From Pyxicephalus adspersus (lineage: Eukaryota; Chordata; Amphibia; Anura; Pyxicephalidae): DNA of 64,000 bases. Position 1 is the first letter of the stretch, and every line of letters begins with the position of its first letter. The translations under genes and the position numbers were made by a program. Where the stretch lies: positions 138,000,169-138,064,168 of the forward strand of contig NC_092861.1 in assembly GCF_032062135.1 (NCBI RefSeq), written 5' to 3'. The notes beneath the pieces are model-generated. The model worked only from the letters and a program-made list of their open reading frames with translations, was not told the DNA's origin and did no database searches. This document shows positions 35,127-46,475 of this stretch, piece by piece.

Positions 35127-35929
35127 TCACCAGGTTCTGATCCTATGACTTGGTCATTTAGTCATTAATTGAAGAACACAGTAAAGAGTTAGTCTGCAGC
35201 CCTGTGAACGTGCAGTGAGTGTCAGAGACAGGATCACTGGCAGCCTGCAAAGACCTGGATCGTGTAAGAAGCCAGAAGAACATTACACAGAACAGGGGCC
35301 GGAGCTCACAAGTCCGAAGAGGAAATGCCATGTACCCGTACACTCTACAGCTTTTTACAGTGTACTCTTCAGAGGGCCGGTCATAAATGTGAGCTGTCGG
35401 TGTTAAATATTGCAGTACACAACAAAATATTAAGCCACAAACAGAATACCAAAGAATATGCAGTAAGTGAGCTATAATCGGCACTACCCAAAAAATTAAA
35501 GGATGCCTTAAAACTTTCATTATAAATTCTTATTTAGAAATGTGTTGCACTGCATTGATACGACACAGGTTGGTCTTGATCATATAACACTATATATGCC
35601 TTTCAGAATTTGGAACTGCACTTTACCAACTACTTTCTTACACCTTAAAATCTTCTGTTTAAGGATGGAAATCTAGTAAGTCAGTAATATGGCAGAAGTC
35701 ACACAAGCTGGAGATTTCATGTTTGGTGGCAATAGCCTTTAATTTGCCCAATAAAACTATGTATATCTAAAGCACAAGGGCCAAAGTTGCTTCTTTTTCC
35801 AGACGATGCAAAGTTACTTCTACTCTATAAGCCTGAAGGTCACATGAAGTCAGTGTTGTAAAGTACTGCATATTATATAGTTACTTTCTCTTGCTAGTCA
35901 TTACACAGAAGACAACCTGGCATGCCAAA
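35127..35929. other. Intergenic sequence
   Basis: The 120-codon minus-strand frame at 35158-35520 shows no known motif. Nothing supported. Confidence 0.35.
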
Positions 35930-36120
35930 TCACCGGCTGCCTAAATTTGAACATTTCTTTATCGTTGGGCGTTTAAAGAGCTTGACTGACTTTTCAGCTA
36001 AGCAGTGAGGTGTGAACGTACGTTTACCTCTCTTGATTATTAGCGGCAACAAACATTCCCTATATAGGAGTCGAGTAAAGTAGGACATCAGCGAGCTATA
36101 GAAAGAGACCAATATGGGGT
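35930..36120. other. Unique block, candidate noncoding regulatory element
   Basis: Non-repetitive block with 'atcgttgggcgtttaaagag', 'gtgtgaacgtacgtttacc' and 'gattattagcggcaac'. Conservation unknown. Confidence 0.2.
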
Positions 36121-36536
36121 TGATTTATAGCAGAATATCTCCGTTGGCGCCACTGCAGTGCTCAGCGGCAGCAAAGTGCTAGAATGATTGCACCATTGGG
36201 CTGAGTTTAAACTTACAGAAGCACATAAAGGCTCTTAGAAGGGTGTCACCATGGGGAAATAGTGTAGGAAGTAAAATGAAGAACAGTTTATTTGTTGACT
36301 AGTAAACTGACTTGAGGGTTCCATTTGTGGTTCTGACTGGTGTGAGGAAGTTTTATGTTTTTTTTTTCCAGTAGAACGTTGAATCATAAAAAAATCTTTT
36401 TCTTAGATTTAGCATTTTGACTGTTGGAAAGGATAACAGAAAAGTAGTACTTGTGCTCTTGTAGTTCCAAAGAAACATGGTTTTGTAAAATAAGGAACAT
36501 CACTGGGAATCAAATCACTACTATTATCTTTTATCT
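36121..36536. other. Intergenic sequence
   Basis: No supported feature. Confidence 0.4.
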
Positions 36537-37012
36537 AAAAGGAGAACTCAAAAAAGAAAAATGTCACACTTACATTTATTCCTTTAGATCCCTCAATCGT
36601 GCTGGACCTTTCCTTGATTGGATACCGCACTGCCCTGAAATATTTCTTTGCCGGGAGCTGCCACCTTCAGTCACCTTCTTCTTCTTGCTACATCCGCATG
36701 TTGCAAAGGTGAAAAAAAGAGAGCCGATCTCACTGTGCATGGGTGGGATATACATAAGCATCTCTTTCCTCTCAGTGTAGGGACATGCCCCTTCTGCACA
36801 TGCACAATCTCAGGCATGCGCGGTAGGAGCAACCAGGAGCCTCCCAGGATGCGTGACGTTGGTATCTCGGGAGGCTCTACTCTTATTTAGTCTTGATCAC
36901 CGCAAGACAGAAAGGGGAGGTACTTCACCCTTTTAAATAAAAGGGTTATTAAAAAAATGGGTTGTCTACCCTTTTATGTAACGTGAAAACTTTGAGTTTA
37001 GGTTGGCTTTAA
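36537..37012 (-). mobile_element. E-family MITE, inverted copy
   Basis: Read on the minus strand this carries the same blocks as 3768-4275 and 62500-62988: the 'ttaaagccaacctaaactca' end, poly-A/T tracts, 'cctcccgagatacc', 'catgcgcag/catgtgcag', and 'agaagaagaaggtgactg'. Open frames of 61-109 codons are incidental. Confidence 0.75.
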
Positions 37013-37201
37013 TGTAACAGTCTATTTCAGCCAAATTTGACAGACCTTTCTCCATACTTCTTAGTTGGGACTGCAGGTTCTCAACTCATGAAGGTTCTAT
37101 GAAGAACGGTGGTCAGAGTAGGGGCAGTTTAGAAGAGAACAACATTCATAAGAATTTTTTAGAGAAGCACGTCAGTACTAGAGACACAGAGCAACAGCAA
37201 T

Positions 37202-37416
37202 GGGCCTGATTTATTAAAGCTCTCCAAGGCTGGAGAAAATTCACTTTAATCAGTGAACCTGGGTGATCCAGCAAACCTGGAAAGGATCTGGTCCAGGATT
37301 GAAAACATCAATGGAAAATTTGTTTGGGGAAATCCATTCCAGGTTTGCTGGATCACAGAGCTTCACTGATGAAAGTGCATCCTCTCCAGCCTTGGGGAGC
37401 TTTAATAAATCAGGCC
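37202..37416. mobile_element. A-family palindromic MITE, copy 5
   Basis: About 215 bp, GGGCCTGATTTATTAAAGCT to TTTAATAAATCAGGCC. Halves fold onto each other over almost the entire length. Confidence 0.88.
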
Positions 37417-37814
37417 TAATGTCTCTTTTAAGTGAGTTTAAAGAGCACCAGTGACAAAGGGCTTCAGTGAAAATCATAATATTCAGCCTTTTATTTAATA
37501 AAACTGTAATTTCAACATACCTACCCCAAACAAATGTTATTTCCACCCTCCTTAGCTTGAATCGCTTGGTTGAGCCTGACACTTTTGGGGTCACCAGAAG
37601 TCTAACAACTGCCTGTCACCAGCAACCAGCAAGTGGTCATGATTTTTTTTTTTAAGAAAGAAAGAAAAGAATAAAATCTTTTTTTCGATGACCCTTTTTC
37701 ATCGACAAAGAACAAAAATAAAAGCAGGTGTATCTTTAATCTGCTTATTCCTAACACTATTTATTATTTCAACCTCTGTAATAGTTTAGTTATAAGAAAT
37801 ATAGTAACATCTCT

Positions 37815-38310
37815 CAGACTCTACAATTAGAGCCCACCATCCCTTCCACAAAACATATGTACATGCAGAAATGGGAAAGGGTCTTGGGGAGGGAGCTCCC
37901 GGATGCCTTTTGGAAAATTAAATGGCAACAGGCTCAAAAAGGCTCTCTGTGTATTATATACAAGGAAAATACCTACAAAATCCTTATGCACTGGTACCTT
38001 CCAGGATGTATGGTGCTTCAAAGGATATATCCGATGACTAGTAATTTGTGCTGGTAATTCTGATATGGGTACCTTGCAACACATCTTTTGGTCCTGTCCA
38101 TTTATAGTCCCCTACTGGCATATGGTTAATAATCTCCTTCAAGTATTGCTTGAGGTTCCTCTAACCTTAGATCTCCTAACTCACCTCTTAGGACCCCCAG
38201 TACGCGAGATGTCCAAGCCTAGTAAACGCTTGATGACTAACAGACTTACAGCATCCAGTTGCCTGATTGCCGAAAACTGGAAATATATAAGGATGGGCAT
38301 ATGGTAATCA
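37815..38310 (+). pseudogene. Tx1/L1-like LINE ORF2 C-terminal fragment
   Basis: The frame from about 37821 reads KWERVLGRELPDAFWKIKWQ, then ENTYKILMHWYLPGCMVLQR and IYPMTSNLCW. After a stop and +1 frame change near 38050 it continues as GTLQHIFWSCPFIVPYW. The order 'YKIL-WY-P...IYP...CW...GTL-H-FW-CP..FW' is the C-terminal region after the reverse transcriptase in L1/Tx1-clade ORF2 proteins, including part of its CCHC-type finger; the second cysteine is lost at the frame change. All of the endonuclease and reverse transcriptase domains are missing, as expected of a 5'-truncated LINE insert. No poly-A or short-repeat tail was found. Confidence 0.75.
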
Positions 38311-38439
38311 GCACTTATATCAATGTCTGCATACATTCCTTAAATTGGTGTAAATAAGTGAAGGGCAGAAGGTAGAGATTTAGCCAGTGGCAATTTTGCC
38401 ATTACAAAATTCAGTAGTTGCCAGGAACAACAGCTGTTT

Positions 38440-38720
38440 ACAAGTAGGACAGATATTAAAACAGTAAGTCCTCAGACAGATGTTCAGGGCCAACAAATGA
38501 CAGTAGCAAAGTCAGCAGACTGAAGACCAAATCGGGGCAGGCAAACAGAGTTCAGGTTCCAGACAGAGCACAGCCCGCCAAGGTAACAGGCTGAATTACT
38601 AATGCATTCCAAACAGTTCACAGGAAGCTCAAAGACAGACAGACAGCCAGATCTGTTTTCCAGTAATATGGACAATCTGGTGGCTTCGCTTTAAAATCCC
38701 CTAATGAGGACAGGTGTGCA
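38440..38720 (-). mobile_element. Possible LTR fragment
   Basis: The phrase style ('gcaaagtcagcagactgaag', 'aaatcggggcaggcaaacag', 'ttcaggttccagacagagc', 'gccaaggtaacaggctg') is like inverted LTRs of vertebrate Ty3-type retrotransposons and like the sequence at 50767-51227. No TG...CA ends or target duplication were found. Confidence 0.3.
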
Positions 38721-39060
38721 CAGCAAAGATTGAAACTGAAGTTGTGTGGAATGACCGAAAGATGGAATTTCAAGATCCTTACAGTCACATAATTACAGAT
38801 AATAGTCGCTTGAGGCGTGCGGTTGTGCTTGTTTCTGGTGAAAATTCAACATGTCTAAAGCGAATGACTGCTGTGCAGTTCTATAGAGGAGAGCACGATG
38901 GGGTGCAGCTTGTTCATTCTCCCCTCTCCATAGAACAGATCGGCTCTTTGTGTACAGCGTTCAGTCATTCATCACTAGGAACGATCACAAAAGATAATTT
39001 CCAGAGACAATTCACTGATGTCTGTATAAGGCTTACCTTGGACAATACAAATTTGATCAA
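38721..39060. mobile_element. Probable MITE relative of the 56604 element
   Basis: Contains 'tctatagaggagagcacgatgg' and 'cattctcccctctccatagaa', an inverted pair resembling the 'ctatggagaggggag' zone of the element nested at 56604-56928 and the phrase at about 49918-49980. The 116-codon frame over this stretch has no homology that I recognise. Termini not located. Confidence 0.35.
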
Positions 39061-39539
39061 ATGAACACTCCATTTCGGTCACTGAGCTGCTTAGTCAAAT
39101 TGTATCTCTTTTATAGAGTGTTTTATTGTGATTGTAGTTAGGATAGTGTTTTTTGTGTAATTTTTCAAAATGAAGTTTTGTAATTTTGCCTTTCCAATTG
39201 ACTCCAATACAATTTGCCAAAATTAGAATTTTTCATAAATTTTCCAATTTTTTACTGACATTTTTGGAGAAATGTCTTCATTTCTTCGAACCATATAAAG
39301 TACATTCCTGACAATTACCAATAAATTGTATTGATCATGTTCACAAAAACATAAAAACCTGTTTTGGACAATCCCACGAGCCAGAGAATCCCTTATGTCC
39401 AGTCAATACCTCTTTTATGTCACATGGAGTACCCACTTGACTTCAGTAGGGAAGAAAATAGGAGAGGGGTGGGAGGCATGTTGCTTCCAAAAATCAGATG
39501 GATATACTCTATGACACCTAGTTGTTATCTGTTATATAA
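39061..39539. other. Intergenic sequence
   Basis: No supported feature; the 130-codon frame starting at 39364 lacks motifs. Confidence 0.35.
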
Positions 39540-40030
39540 TGGCAATTTTTCTAACTCAGTTGTTTGTTGTCGTTGGCGAAATCTGTCCTTTCCAAATCCC
39601 GGTTCTGCTCCCGATGTGTTTCCTTACGGACACAGTTTCATGCTTAATGGAACTGTGATGAAGAAGATGTCACCTTACAGAACTAGGACCCAGACTAGCA
39701 TCCCTTGGAGGCTGAGTTTCAGATCATTATTTCATTTGACACCGTGCAGCTGTTGAGGCTTCTTTTCCCTAAAAGCGACTTTGATTTTTTTTCTATGTTT
39801 TTTTTTTTGCCACAGAAGTCTTTAGCAACAGCAGTATGACACGCCTTGTTTGAGATGAGATGTAACGCCAAATGACAGGTAGAATCCATGGACTTCTCCC
39901 CAGCCGCCGCCTCCTGAGTGATTTTACCACTCTAAACTCAATTACAGGGGAGTTTTACGCTCCACGGAAGACTCAGGTCCATTTTTGATAAAACCCTGCC
40001 AAGTAAATAAATCATGATGATGATATGGGC
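39540..40030. other. Unique block, candidate noncoding regulatory element
   Basis: Non-repetitive, CG-containing segments such as 'ttgtcgttggcgaaatctg', 'ccctaaaagcgactttg', 'atgtaacgccaaatgacagg' and 'ccgccgcctcctgagtgat', with few low-complexity stretches apart from a T-run near 39785-39810. An open frame of 130 codons overlaps part of it but has no domain; I do not call it coding. Confidence 0.25.
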
Positions 40031-40743
40031 CCTCCATTTAAAATTCATACAACTACATATGTTTGGAAATTGGAGGCAGCGAGTCATTCATTCTTATTTA
40101 TATCAACATGAAGCATATAAATGGATACTCTTCTTACCATTACCTTATCTGCGTAGAGGCAAAACCAGGGAGTGCAGGTCCTTTTAGAGATCAAGAAGAA
40201 GCAGATGTCCCATTGGCAGTTATACTATTGATAGAGGTATCAGTGAACCACATCTGCTTCCTGCAATGGATGATGGTAAAAGATTCTAATATGGATAAAA
40301 GGATGAGAATGAATCATATTGGCTGTCTGAGAATACCAGCATGGTGTGATGCACAAGAAATGAATATTGGACTGAAGACTTAGGTGTCCAAATAAAAGTA
40401 ACTGTTTGCTTTTGAACCCCAAAGGGGTTTCAAGCAGAATTGCAGCCTGTCATAATAAACAATATAAAAAAGCCCACTTCTAATTCCTTTTTTGTTATTA
40501 TTGTTTCCTACTTGCCTTTGACTTAGAGTAATATAATGTGTATAAAAAGTACAAGTAAAGTAAATGTACAATACAGTGATGCTAGTACCAGCCATTATGC
40601 ACGATAATATCCTGTTTGGAGTGACAGGTGTATTTTTTGGGAAAATAAAATTCTGTTGATTACGATCAGTGCAACTGTAGCCCAAAAACTTTATCCTTGG
40701 TTTACTAAGGGAACAGAAACCTATCTTCTCCCCTCCAATCTCT
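40031..40743. other. Intergenic sequence
   Basis: No supported gene; frames of 60-106 codons lack motifs. Confidence 0.35.
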
Positions 40744-41010
40744 TTAGGCTATGTTCACACTGTCCATGAGGTTGAAGTGCAGCTACCGCTTCCTCATGCC
40801 AGTGAACCTCTGCTTCGGGAGAGACGTAGATACTCCCTGTGATAGTCCCACAGGGAACAAATTGGGACAGCAGTCAGAAGTTCAGTTACTGCTCATTGCC
40901 ACCAGCTGTATTGTGCAGACACTTGTGCTTTTAGATGGCAGGGTGCCAGCCGCTGGAAGCAGTGCAGGATCGCTTAATCCCAAGGTGGGTCTGAACCACC
41001 CCTTACAGCA
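40744..41010 (+). mobile_element. H-family repeat, copy 1
   Basis: Begins 'ttaggctatgttcacactg' and contains 'gccagtgaacctctgcttcg', 'gacagcagtcagaagttcag', 'gccaccagctgtattgtgca' and 'atcccaaggtgggtctgaac'. Related pieces are at 19271-19359 plus 19980, near 23372-23420, and inverted at 61301-61499. Non-coding. Confidence 0.55.
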
Positions 41011-41269
41011 CCAAGTGTGGCACTATTTCTGTGAGCAATGTTAGGTAAGGAGACTCCAGGGAATGTGATAATAATTATTTTACCTATTTTAGGTACTAAA
41101 CTGAATTCTTGGAACTTGAACGATGTGGTAAATTTATTAGAAAACCAGAGATTTGCCTGGAATTTCACTTTAATGAATAAATGAAATTCAAGTAGTAATG
41201 GCTTGTCCACATATTATAATTTGTATGGTAAAATCAGTCCAATTATAGAACTGTAATTGTTCATTTTTT

Positions 41270-42070
41270 ATAAATATGAAATCGGACAGTTCTTTCAGTC
41301 AGAGACAGTTGAAAGGTATGAAGAGGGACAGTCTCCTAAATCAGAGATGGTCTGGGGATATGACCTACTAATGACTTCTTTACTTATAACCTCATCACAT
41401 GCACGGCTCCAAGAATTTGCTGAACTTGCTTGCCCCAACTCTCTGAAATGATCTTCATCATCCTATTCAGCTTGCTCCTACTTTCTGCTCATTTAACAGA
41501 GCACTCAAAACCCAATTTTTCAAACTTTCCTACCTGTCTTCTTCTGTCTCTTAAAACTCTCACAATTTCCCACCATTCCATATCTCCCCTCCTATTGCAT
41601 GATACTCCTATTGTATGATACTTCCTCTTAGATTGTAAGCTCTTCTGGACAGGGTCTCCTCCTCCTGTGTCACTGTTTGTATCTGTTTGTCATTTGCAAC
41701 CCCTATTTATTTGTACAGCGCTGCGTAATATGTTGGCGCTAAATAAATACTGTTTATTATTATTATTATTATTACTTATAATAATAATAATATTAATAAT
41801 AATAATATTATTAATAATAATAATAATAATAATAATAAAAATGAGGGACAGTCTAAGAAGTATGAAGAGGGACAGTTTCTCCAATCGTATACAGTTTGGA
41901 GATATTAGGGGGACAGTCCCTCCAATTAATGGACAGTTGGAAGATATGAAAGGTACAGTCCCTTCAATCTGATACAGTTGGGAGGTATAAAGATGAAGTC
42001 CATCCAACCAAAAACAGTTGAAATAAAAAATCAGGGTCAGCCGCTTCAATCACAGTCAGTTGGGTGGCAT
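41270..42070. repeat. ~42 bp minisatellite interrupted by a LINE end
   Basis: Unit consensus by eye: (A/G)TATGAAGAGGGACAGTCCC, then TCCAATCAGAGACAGTTGGG. About two units lie at 41270-41360 and six at 41839-42070 (for example starts near 41858, 41901, 41943, 41985). The two blocks are separated by the LINE segment 41360-41838, so the array existed before the insertion. Confidence 0.8.
41360..41838 (+). mobile_element. 5'-truncated L2-like LINE 3' end with (ATT)n tail
   Basis: The first 90 bp encode YDLLMTSLLITSSHARLQEF, resembling the C-terminal end of the reverse transcriptase ORF of L2-type LINEs of amphibians. A disrupted remainder follows, then a 3' UTR with 'ttagattgtaagctcttctg', 'tgtcatttgcaacccctatt', 'tgtacagcgctgcgtaatat' and 'ttggcgctaaataaatactg'. 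It ends in a long ATT/AAT trinucleotide tract (41754-41838). The insertion lies inside the ~42 bp minisatellite. Short repeats at the tail fit L2/CR1-type target-primed insertion. Confidence 0.75.
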
Positions 42071-42419
42071 GTTTCAGAGCACACAATGTTATCAGTTTCC
42101 CAGTTATCTTCTGTGAACTACAGAACACATCCCTATATGGTATGGAAAGGGAAGTGCAGTCCAAATCAAAAGAAAAGCCTCGGACCTGTTTCTGTACAAA
42201 AGAAAATTATTGCAGGCACCACCCCTGACCAGTAAGCTGCTTTATACTACATTTTTGTTTTTGACTTTAGATGCACTTTAACATAAATGAAAAATTAGGC
42301 CTATAACATTGTAGAGTCATTTCCAGAACCATTTCAAAGAAGCGAGAGATACGTACAGGAGGCATGGAGGAGTTAATATCATGAAACAACCATTTATACG
42401 ACTGACTGTTTAAGGTTGG
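42071..42419. other. Intergenic sequence
   Basis: No supported feature. Confidence 0.4.
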
Positions 42420-43050
42420 TGGTACGGCTGATGGCACCTTCTTAAATAATGCAGCACCCTGTTTCCTGGGGGGACAGAGCTTGATTTGAAAACAGAATAT
42501 GGTGCACTCTATATTTTCTTCCCCGAGGAAGGCTGACTAACTGATAAGTGCCATGAGCCAGCGTGGGGACTGATTCTGTCAAATTAAGCTCAAAGGCAAG
42601 AGCACAATGCGGAATCTTCTCAAGTCCCGGTGAAGTAATCCAAGCAGACATTTGTGACATTAGACAGTGCATCAGCCATGGCATGCTGTAAAAGTTCACT
42701 GGCTTACTACATGGTGGTCTTTAGATGACAGCGATAGAAATCAGTGCAAATTTGTTAATGTAACAACTTGGAAGAGAAGGCTGGAAAAAAAAATAGTCAC
42801 TCTGCTGGGATATGTAATGCAAGGATATGTGACGACCGTTTGTGAAGCCCGGTGAAAGCATTGTTGCGAGCTACCGTACGTTGGATGATTAAAATAGTTA
42901 ACGCGTATCGAACGGAAGAAGAGGAAAAACATGAGCTGCTTGTTAAGCACAAGTCTGTTAATGTGATGTGATGGCCATGCATTACCTTTCCCGGCTGTCC
43001 CAAGCGCTGACAGCTGAGTGGCGTTAAAGTTTTCTGATGCAAAATGTCAT
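42420..43050. other. Unique block, candidate noncoding regulatory element
   Basis: Over 600 bp of non-repetitive sequence with words such as 'tcagccatggcatgctgtaa', 'aaatttgttaatgtaacaac', 'agttaacgcgtatcgaacgg' and 'caagcgctgacagctgagtg'. Frames on both strands (60-85 codons) are mutually overlapping and motif-free. Next to the 14700-15420 block this is the best regulatory candidate. Confidence 0.27.
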
Positions 43051-43361
43051 TTTTTTTATAAAGTTTTTTTTATGCCAGTTATGTCGTTGCAAGCACTTTT
43101 CGCAGCTTAAAGATTTTGAAATGCCTTAATTGCTTTAAAAGATTCAGTTCACTGAGTCTCAAATATTGAAGCACAACTCCTGCTTTTTCCCTCTCCCCCT
43201 GTTTTCTGAACTTTTTTCCTCTATTGGAGCACCCCTCACACTTTTATTCTTAAAACTAAATTTGTATACATAATATTTTACCTTTAGTTAATTTCCTGTA
43301 GTGGTGAGAGAGTTTTAAAGTCTGCAGAGAGTAACACAACATAAGTGGCACCACTCTCCAT
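43051..43361. other. Intergenic sequence
   Basis: T-rich; nothing recognised. Confidence 0.4.
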
Positions 43362-43660
43362 AGCACGGTGGCTCAGTGGTTAGCATTTTGGCCTTTGCAA
43401 TGCTAGGTCCCAGGTTCAAATCTCAGCCTGGACACTATCTGCATGGAGTCTGCAGGTTCTCCCTAGGTTTCTTAAGGGTACTCTGGTTTCTTTCCACATT
43501 CCAAAAACATTTTGTTAGGTTAATTGGCTTCCCTTCCCCCAAAATTGACCTTATACTGTAATAAAGACATATGACTATGGTAGGGACATTAGATTGTGAG
43601 CCCCTTTGAGGGCCAGCTTGTGACATGACAATGGCATTTGTACAGCGCTGCATAATATAG
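43362..43660 (+). mobile_element. tRNA-derived SINE with L2-type tail, copy 1
   Basis: The head 'gtggctcagtggttagca' carries a polymerase III A-box-like word and 'ggttcaaatct' (43413-43423) a B-box-like word, at tRNA-like spacing. The body ('tatctgcatggagt', 'gcaggttctccct', 'ccacattccaaaaaca', 'ttaggttaattggcttcc') matches the copy at 59518. The tail 'tgtacagcgctgcataatat' is shared with the L2-like LINE 3' end at 41360-41838. The 61-codon frame within is incidental. Confidence 0.8.
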
Positions 43661-43758
43661 TAATTCTCCCGTGAGTTCATATTGGCCTGATGAAGGAAAG
43701 GGTCCTTGACGCTAAGCATTATTTATTATGAAATACAACCTGGACTGGATAACACAAT

Positions 43759-43949
43759 GAGCCTCCAAGGCTGGAGAAGATAGACTATCATGGATGAACC
43801 TGGGCAATCCAAAATGGATTTCTTGAGTAATATTATTTGGAAAATGTTTTCAATCCTGGACCAGATATATTCCAGGTTTGGTGGATCACCCAGGGTCTTC
43901 CATGATGTTCTTTCTTCTCCAGTCTTGGAGAGCTTTGTATATCAAGCCC
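43759..43949. mobile_element. A-family palindromic MITE, copy 6 (left terminus deleted)
   Basis: The left end jumps from 'gagcct' directly to 'ccaaggctggagaag', losing about 16 bp that include the ATTTATTAAAGC terminal word. The rest of the hairpin and the right terminus ('gagctttgtatatcaagccc') are present. Confidence 0.75.
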
Positions 43950-46471
43950 AATGCTAAGTCTGAGTTGGCTGGAACTGGAGAGTAAAGAGGTAAATGCTGC
44001 AGCCATGGCTGCTTATTGTTCATGAGGATGATGTTAATATGGCGGGGCAATAGTTTTTTGTAACTGCAGTAAGCTTTATGGTCTGGAAAAAGCCTAAAAA
44101 ATTGAATGTGGCTCCTTGCAGCTCCGAGAAAATCTCACGGCATAAAGGCTTTTCTTACTCCTAGTAGGCACGTGCCTTGTGGGTTAGGGGGTGCAAATCC
44201 TATCTAAGTGTCTGTTAGCATATTGCATGTGCTTGGGATCAGATACTACGATGTGCAGCAGATGTTTTTTTATGGGAAAAGGGTTCATTCATAAATCTGT
44301 GTGCAAGGCACAGACAGTGTACTAGAATGGAGTATGAACTCGGAGTTTTGAAGTAATCTGGTACAGAGAAGTGTCAATCAGAAGTTCAGCCACCAGATAT
44401 CCCACTGGAATATTAGAAATAAATTTGTCATTTGAGCTGTGAAGATACTGGATCATTTCTGATTGTGAAACAATCTGTTCCACAGGGAGCAGAGCCATGA
44501 TCGGGTATCTTCAATGTTACTGGTCATTCATCTGTCAATAAAAAGGAAACATACATTATATAGAGCATACATAATTCTTATATAATTCAAAAGTCAGGGT
44601 AAAGTACCTGAGTCTAATGACTAAAAAAAATAAAATAAAAGTATTTTATACTTACTTCAATGTCTACATGTCATGCTTCTAAAGCTCATTCCCAGGGAGA
44701 ACATTTCTAGGTCTGCCTTGGCAATATGTCGGATCTGCTATTTTTGATGTTTTTTTTAAATGCATGAAATTATTCCACCACATGGTTTTCTGGAGCAGAA
44801 TTATGGCCTTCTATTTAACAATCTGGGTGGTGAAGCACTTAATTATAAATGCATTTTACCTACAGTAATATCCTACAAATACCCGTTGATCCTGTCAATG
44901 AAGGCAACCTAATTCAGCTTCCTATGAAAGGGTGGCAAGGATGCTGTGTTGCTCTGAGCAGATTTGGCGCTATGTAGGCTGCGTCCGCTTGCAATGCAGT
45001 GAGAAAAAAAAAGGTGGCGTTCAGTATTGTCCCTATTGACAGCATGGACCCTGCTGAAACAAGCCCATAGCTTGTCAATAAGCACCTGGCCACACCGAGT
45101 TCCACCTACTGCTTCATGGGCTGGCAGCATTGATGCTAAAACCCTCCCACTGTGAGCTGCAGTGTCTAGAAGGGGGACACAAAAAAGTTGACGGTAGAAA
45201 AGGAAGTCTTTTTGTTTGCTTTAAAAGCCTTGCGTATCATTGTACATTTTCAATATGGTGCCAAGGTCTTGTTGGCAAAAAAAAATAAACTGTAATCATG
45301 GTTAAACATCAATCACAATAAATCAAAGAAAAAGATTAGTTAAGAGAACAGAGAATACCAATGCCACTTTTCACTTACTGCTTTGGATAAAACAAAACAA
45401 AAAAATAACAAAATGAGAAAAAAGTTAAATGTATTCGGAAAGTTGTATCCCTCGAGAGCTCAAAATCCAAAAGCAGCATCTCATCAAAACAATTTTTCAG
45501 TCCAGATGAATAAAGCACAAGAATAGAGCCAACATAGTGTGAAACCATTTAATATATCAGAAAAATAAAAGCTAAAATTTGCAGCTCACATTTTAAAAAG
45601 CCCACTGAGCACTATGAAGAAATATGGCTGCGGCAAGTAATCTACCTAACAGTACAGCTATGGGGATATTGTCCACTCGTGTCTCATGTTCTAGGACAGG
45701 GACTGAATATAACACACAACACTTTCTACAAAGCTGCATAATATCATAATATTAAGCTGCATGATAATCATCCTTTTACAGATAGAGTAAAGGGAAATAA
45801 TGAAATGAACAGTGTGTAATACACATGTGAAAGAAAAACAGTAAAAACCCTTTACATAGTACTGAATGCCAAAAAGAGAAGAATCACAAACTTTGCTGGT
45901 AAATGACCTTACAAGATTTTTATTCTTATCCGGATTTGACATAGTCACTAATAATAAGCTATGGCAGGTGTTTTGTATTTGTCTATTTTACCCTGCCAAA
46001 GATAATGGTGGTATGGCATTTAGCCCCAATGCTGCTTATCCATTTAGCTTTCCAGAAATAAGAGTGTGGTAGCCCCTGTGGGGAACCCAGTGAAGGCATT
46101 AGAATGACTAGGGCAAAGCTTTAGTGTTCATTCTTATTTAGTCCCACCATCACCTTACCAGATACAATAAGGAAAAACTAAAACTTCTGTAACTTTTTAT
46201 ATTTATTATTTTTATTTATTAATTTTTACTTTAGCAAAGAACTAAATGGGAGTGAGAGGAATTACCATCAAATTGAGTTGTTCCTGGAACAAGTATACCC
46301 ATTAGAATTATTAGAATTTGATTTTCCTTCACATTGTGGGTCTTTTTAAAAAAAAAAAAAATGTCAAAAATGGCGTTTGCCCTTTTTGATTGGATCTTCT
46401 TTTAGAAAGAGATACAGAGAAGAAAAAAGCCTGATAGGAGTTGTAACCATTCTATACCTTTATGCAACATT
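43950..46471. other. Intergenic sequence, nothing recognised
   Basis: About 2.5 kb. Open frames of 60-85 codons (for example 44909-45130 minus, 45691-45948 minus) have no motif. 44880-45150 has a more GC-balanced, CG-containing texture and might be a repeat with no second copy in the window. Short A-runs occur at 45000, 45280 and 46347. Confidence 0.35.
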
Positions 46472-46475
46472 TTAA

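Noticed and set aside
35158..35520. 120-codon minus-strand frame with hydrophobic stretch
   Set aside because: No family resemblance and no splice or promoter context.
38714..39064. 116-codon plus-strand frame
   Set aside because: No recognised motif; part of it shares a GC-rich module with MITEs elsewhere in the window.
39364..39756. 130-codon plus-strand frame as a possible exon
   Set aside because: No domain, no convincing acceptor and donor pair, and amino-acid composition is unremarkable. Kept only as part of a unique block.
43362..43440. tRNA gene suggested by A-box and B-box-like words
   Set aside because: The cloverleaf does not close, and a SINE body and LINE-type tail follow, so it is a SINE head rather than a tRNA gene.
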